This document shows, in pieces, positions 5,785 to 6,418 of a DNA stretch of 6,418 nt. Positions within the stretch are counted from its first letter, which is position 1. Each line of letters opens with the position of its first letter. Both the position numbers and the translations under genes were made by a program. The DNA is from Desulfuromonadaceae bacterium GWC2_58_13 (GTDB lineage Bacteria; Desulfobacterota; Desulfuromonadia; Desulfuromonadales; Trichloromonadaceae), in assembly GCA_001825565.1 (NCBI GenBank), contig MHXM01000150.1, positions 1 through 6,418 of the forward strand. The letters are read 5' to 3'. Under the pieces are notes generated by a model, which did no database searches, had not been told where the DNA came from, and was given only the letters and a program-made list of their open reading frames with translations.

Positions 5785-6418
5785 CTATTTGCTATGGCAC
5801 GCCAGACAGAGAGCACTGCCCGCATTTGAAGTTATCAGAAATGGTCGGTATTCCTCGTCGGCATTTGGATTCGTGGTCGTACCATTTAACTGGTAAAGCG
5901 GATCGTACATGACATGGGGATCGTGGCAGGATGAACACTCAACCCGTTTGTCGGCATCGGATGCGTTGAGAGGAAAAAACCGGACACCGTTTCCCTCGGC
6001 GGTAGAAATATCTTTGAATTCAGTGCTATTCAGGTCATGCACCGACTTGTACTTGAACGAAATCGGGTGATCATCCGAAAGATCGCCATGGGAACTCAGA
6101 TCCGCCAGGGACGCCCCCACCTGGGGCCCGGGCACCGGACCAAAAGCGGAAAATCCAATCGGGATCGTGATTGACTGCCCTCCAAAATGGGTCGGCAATG
6201 GTACGCTGTTGCTGGTATTAATCAATGAGTTGATAGCAATGCTGCCATCATGACAGCTCAGACAGAGCAGCGACTCTTTCTCAACCGCCCGATTAACGCC
6301 CAGCCCCTGCAAATACGAGGAGAGACTTGCGCTATTGTAATGGGTATAACTGGTCCCCGGGGTGCTTCGATTCCACAACGGGCCGTCCAGCGATCCACCA
6401 TGGGGAGTATGGCAAAAA
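5785..6418 (-). CDS. C-terminal part of a doubled-CXXCH c-type cytochrome (5' truncated)
   Basis: The frame is open to the right edge and ends at TAG 5787-5785, giving 210 visible residues. The first are FCHTPHGG...GPLWNRSTPG, the tail of a CxxCH site whose first Cys should lie 3-5 bases beyond the window. A start at TTG 6378 would cut between this heme motif and its LWN element and has no need to exist. Three complete sites follow: CLSCHDGS (6250-6264), CSSCHDPH (5923-5937) and CLACHSK at the very end (5794-5808), so at least four hemes. The order CxFCHTPHG...LWN, CLSCHDG, HP-S-F-Y, ECSSCHDPH, ...LCLACH is typical of doubled-CXXCH (PF09699-like) cytochromes of Desulfuromonadia. His in DDHPISF and in SYTHYN are candidate distal ligands. 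The signal peptide must lie off the window. The gene precedes the giant cytochrome by 66 nt on the same strand, so they are probably co-transcribed. A similarity to small tetraheme nanowire cytochromes such as OmcE is possible but cannot be judged from sequence by eye. Confidence 0.93.
   Translation of the reverse strand, partial: FCHTPHGGSLDGPLWNRSTPGTSYTHYNSASLSSYLQGLGVNRAVEKESLLCLSCHDGSIAINSLINTSNSVPLPTHFGGQSITIPIGFSAFGPVPGPQVGASLADLSSHGDLSDDHPISFKYKSVHDLNSTEFKDISTAEGNGVRFFPLNASDADKRVECSSCHDPHVMYDPLYQLNGTTTNPNADEEYRPFLITSNAGSALCLACHSK

Noticed and set aside
5775..5786. Palindrome AGTAAATTTACT as an operator
   Set aside because: It is short, AT-rich and overlaps the upstream stop codon, with no promoter elements around it; chance is a sufficient explanation.
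4000..5829. Other plus-strand open frames (4000-4680, 4705-5235, 5278-5829)
   Set aside because: They lie antisense to the cytochrome genes, have the same low-information Gly/Val/Ala composition and no credible SD, and the last runs across the intergenic spacer into the second cytochrome gene.

Overview
The window looks like chromosome from a metal-reducing deltaproteobacterium of the Desulfuromonadia (Geobacter, Desulfuromonas, Pelobacter or a relative). The reasons are two adjacent multiheme c-type cytochrome genes, the alternating CX4CH/CX2CH heme motifs first catalogued in Geobacter sulfurreducens, and a moderately GC-rich composition (judged by eye). The assignment is inference; no rRNA or housekeeping gene is present.

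Layout, left to right. Bases 1-408 (+) are the 3' end of a gene for a protein ending in a probable carbohydrate-binding-like beta-sandwich. Bases 435-480 form a perfect 21-bp inverted repeat with a 4-nt loop, read as a bidirectional terminator between convergent transcripts. Bases 483-539 (-) encode a previously unlisted 18-residue peptide, MKRYMKPKVVGSGNVHPC, with a strong ribosome binding site; its stop lies 2 nt from the terminator stem. Bases 634-5718 (-) encode one very large secreted cytochrome of 1694 residues with 41 candidate heme sites: 34 CX2CH, 6 CX4CH and 1 CX3CH. Bases 5785-6418 (-) are the 3' part of a second cytochrome gene that runs off the right edge and shows three complete CX2CH sites and the end of a fourth.

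The three minus-strand genes probably form one transcript, in the order small cytochrome, giant cytochrome, 18-residue peptide, terminator. No terminator is evident in the 66-nt and 94-nt gaps between them. The two cytochromes are expected to be exported, loaded with heme in the periplasm and used in periplasmic or extracellular electron transfer. No porin, NHL-repeat protein, oxidoreductase or maturation gene is in the window, so the electron donor and acceptor cannot be named.

The two most notable points are the modular build of the giant cytochrome and the peptide gene. The cytochrome has six CX4CH-led modules, each with an invariant tryptophan and a nearby HxxH motif, plus a seventh C-terminal copy whose first heme motif has shrunk to CX3CH. 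The peptide gene would be missed by standard gene callers and may be a modified-peptide precursor or a small regulatory protein.
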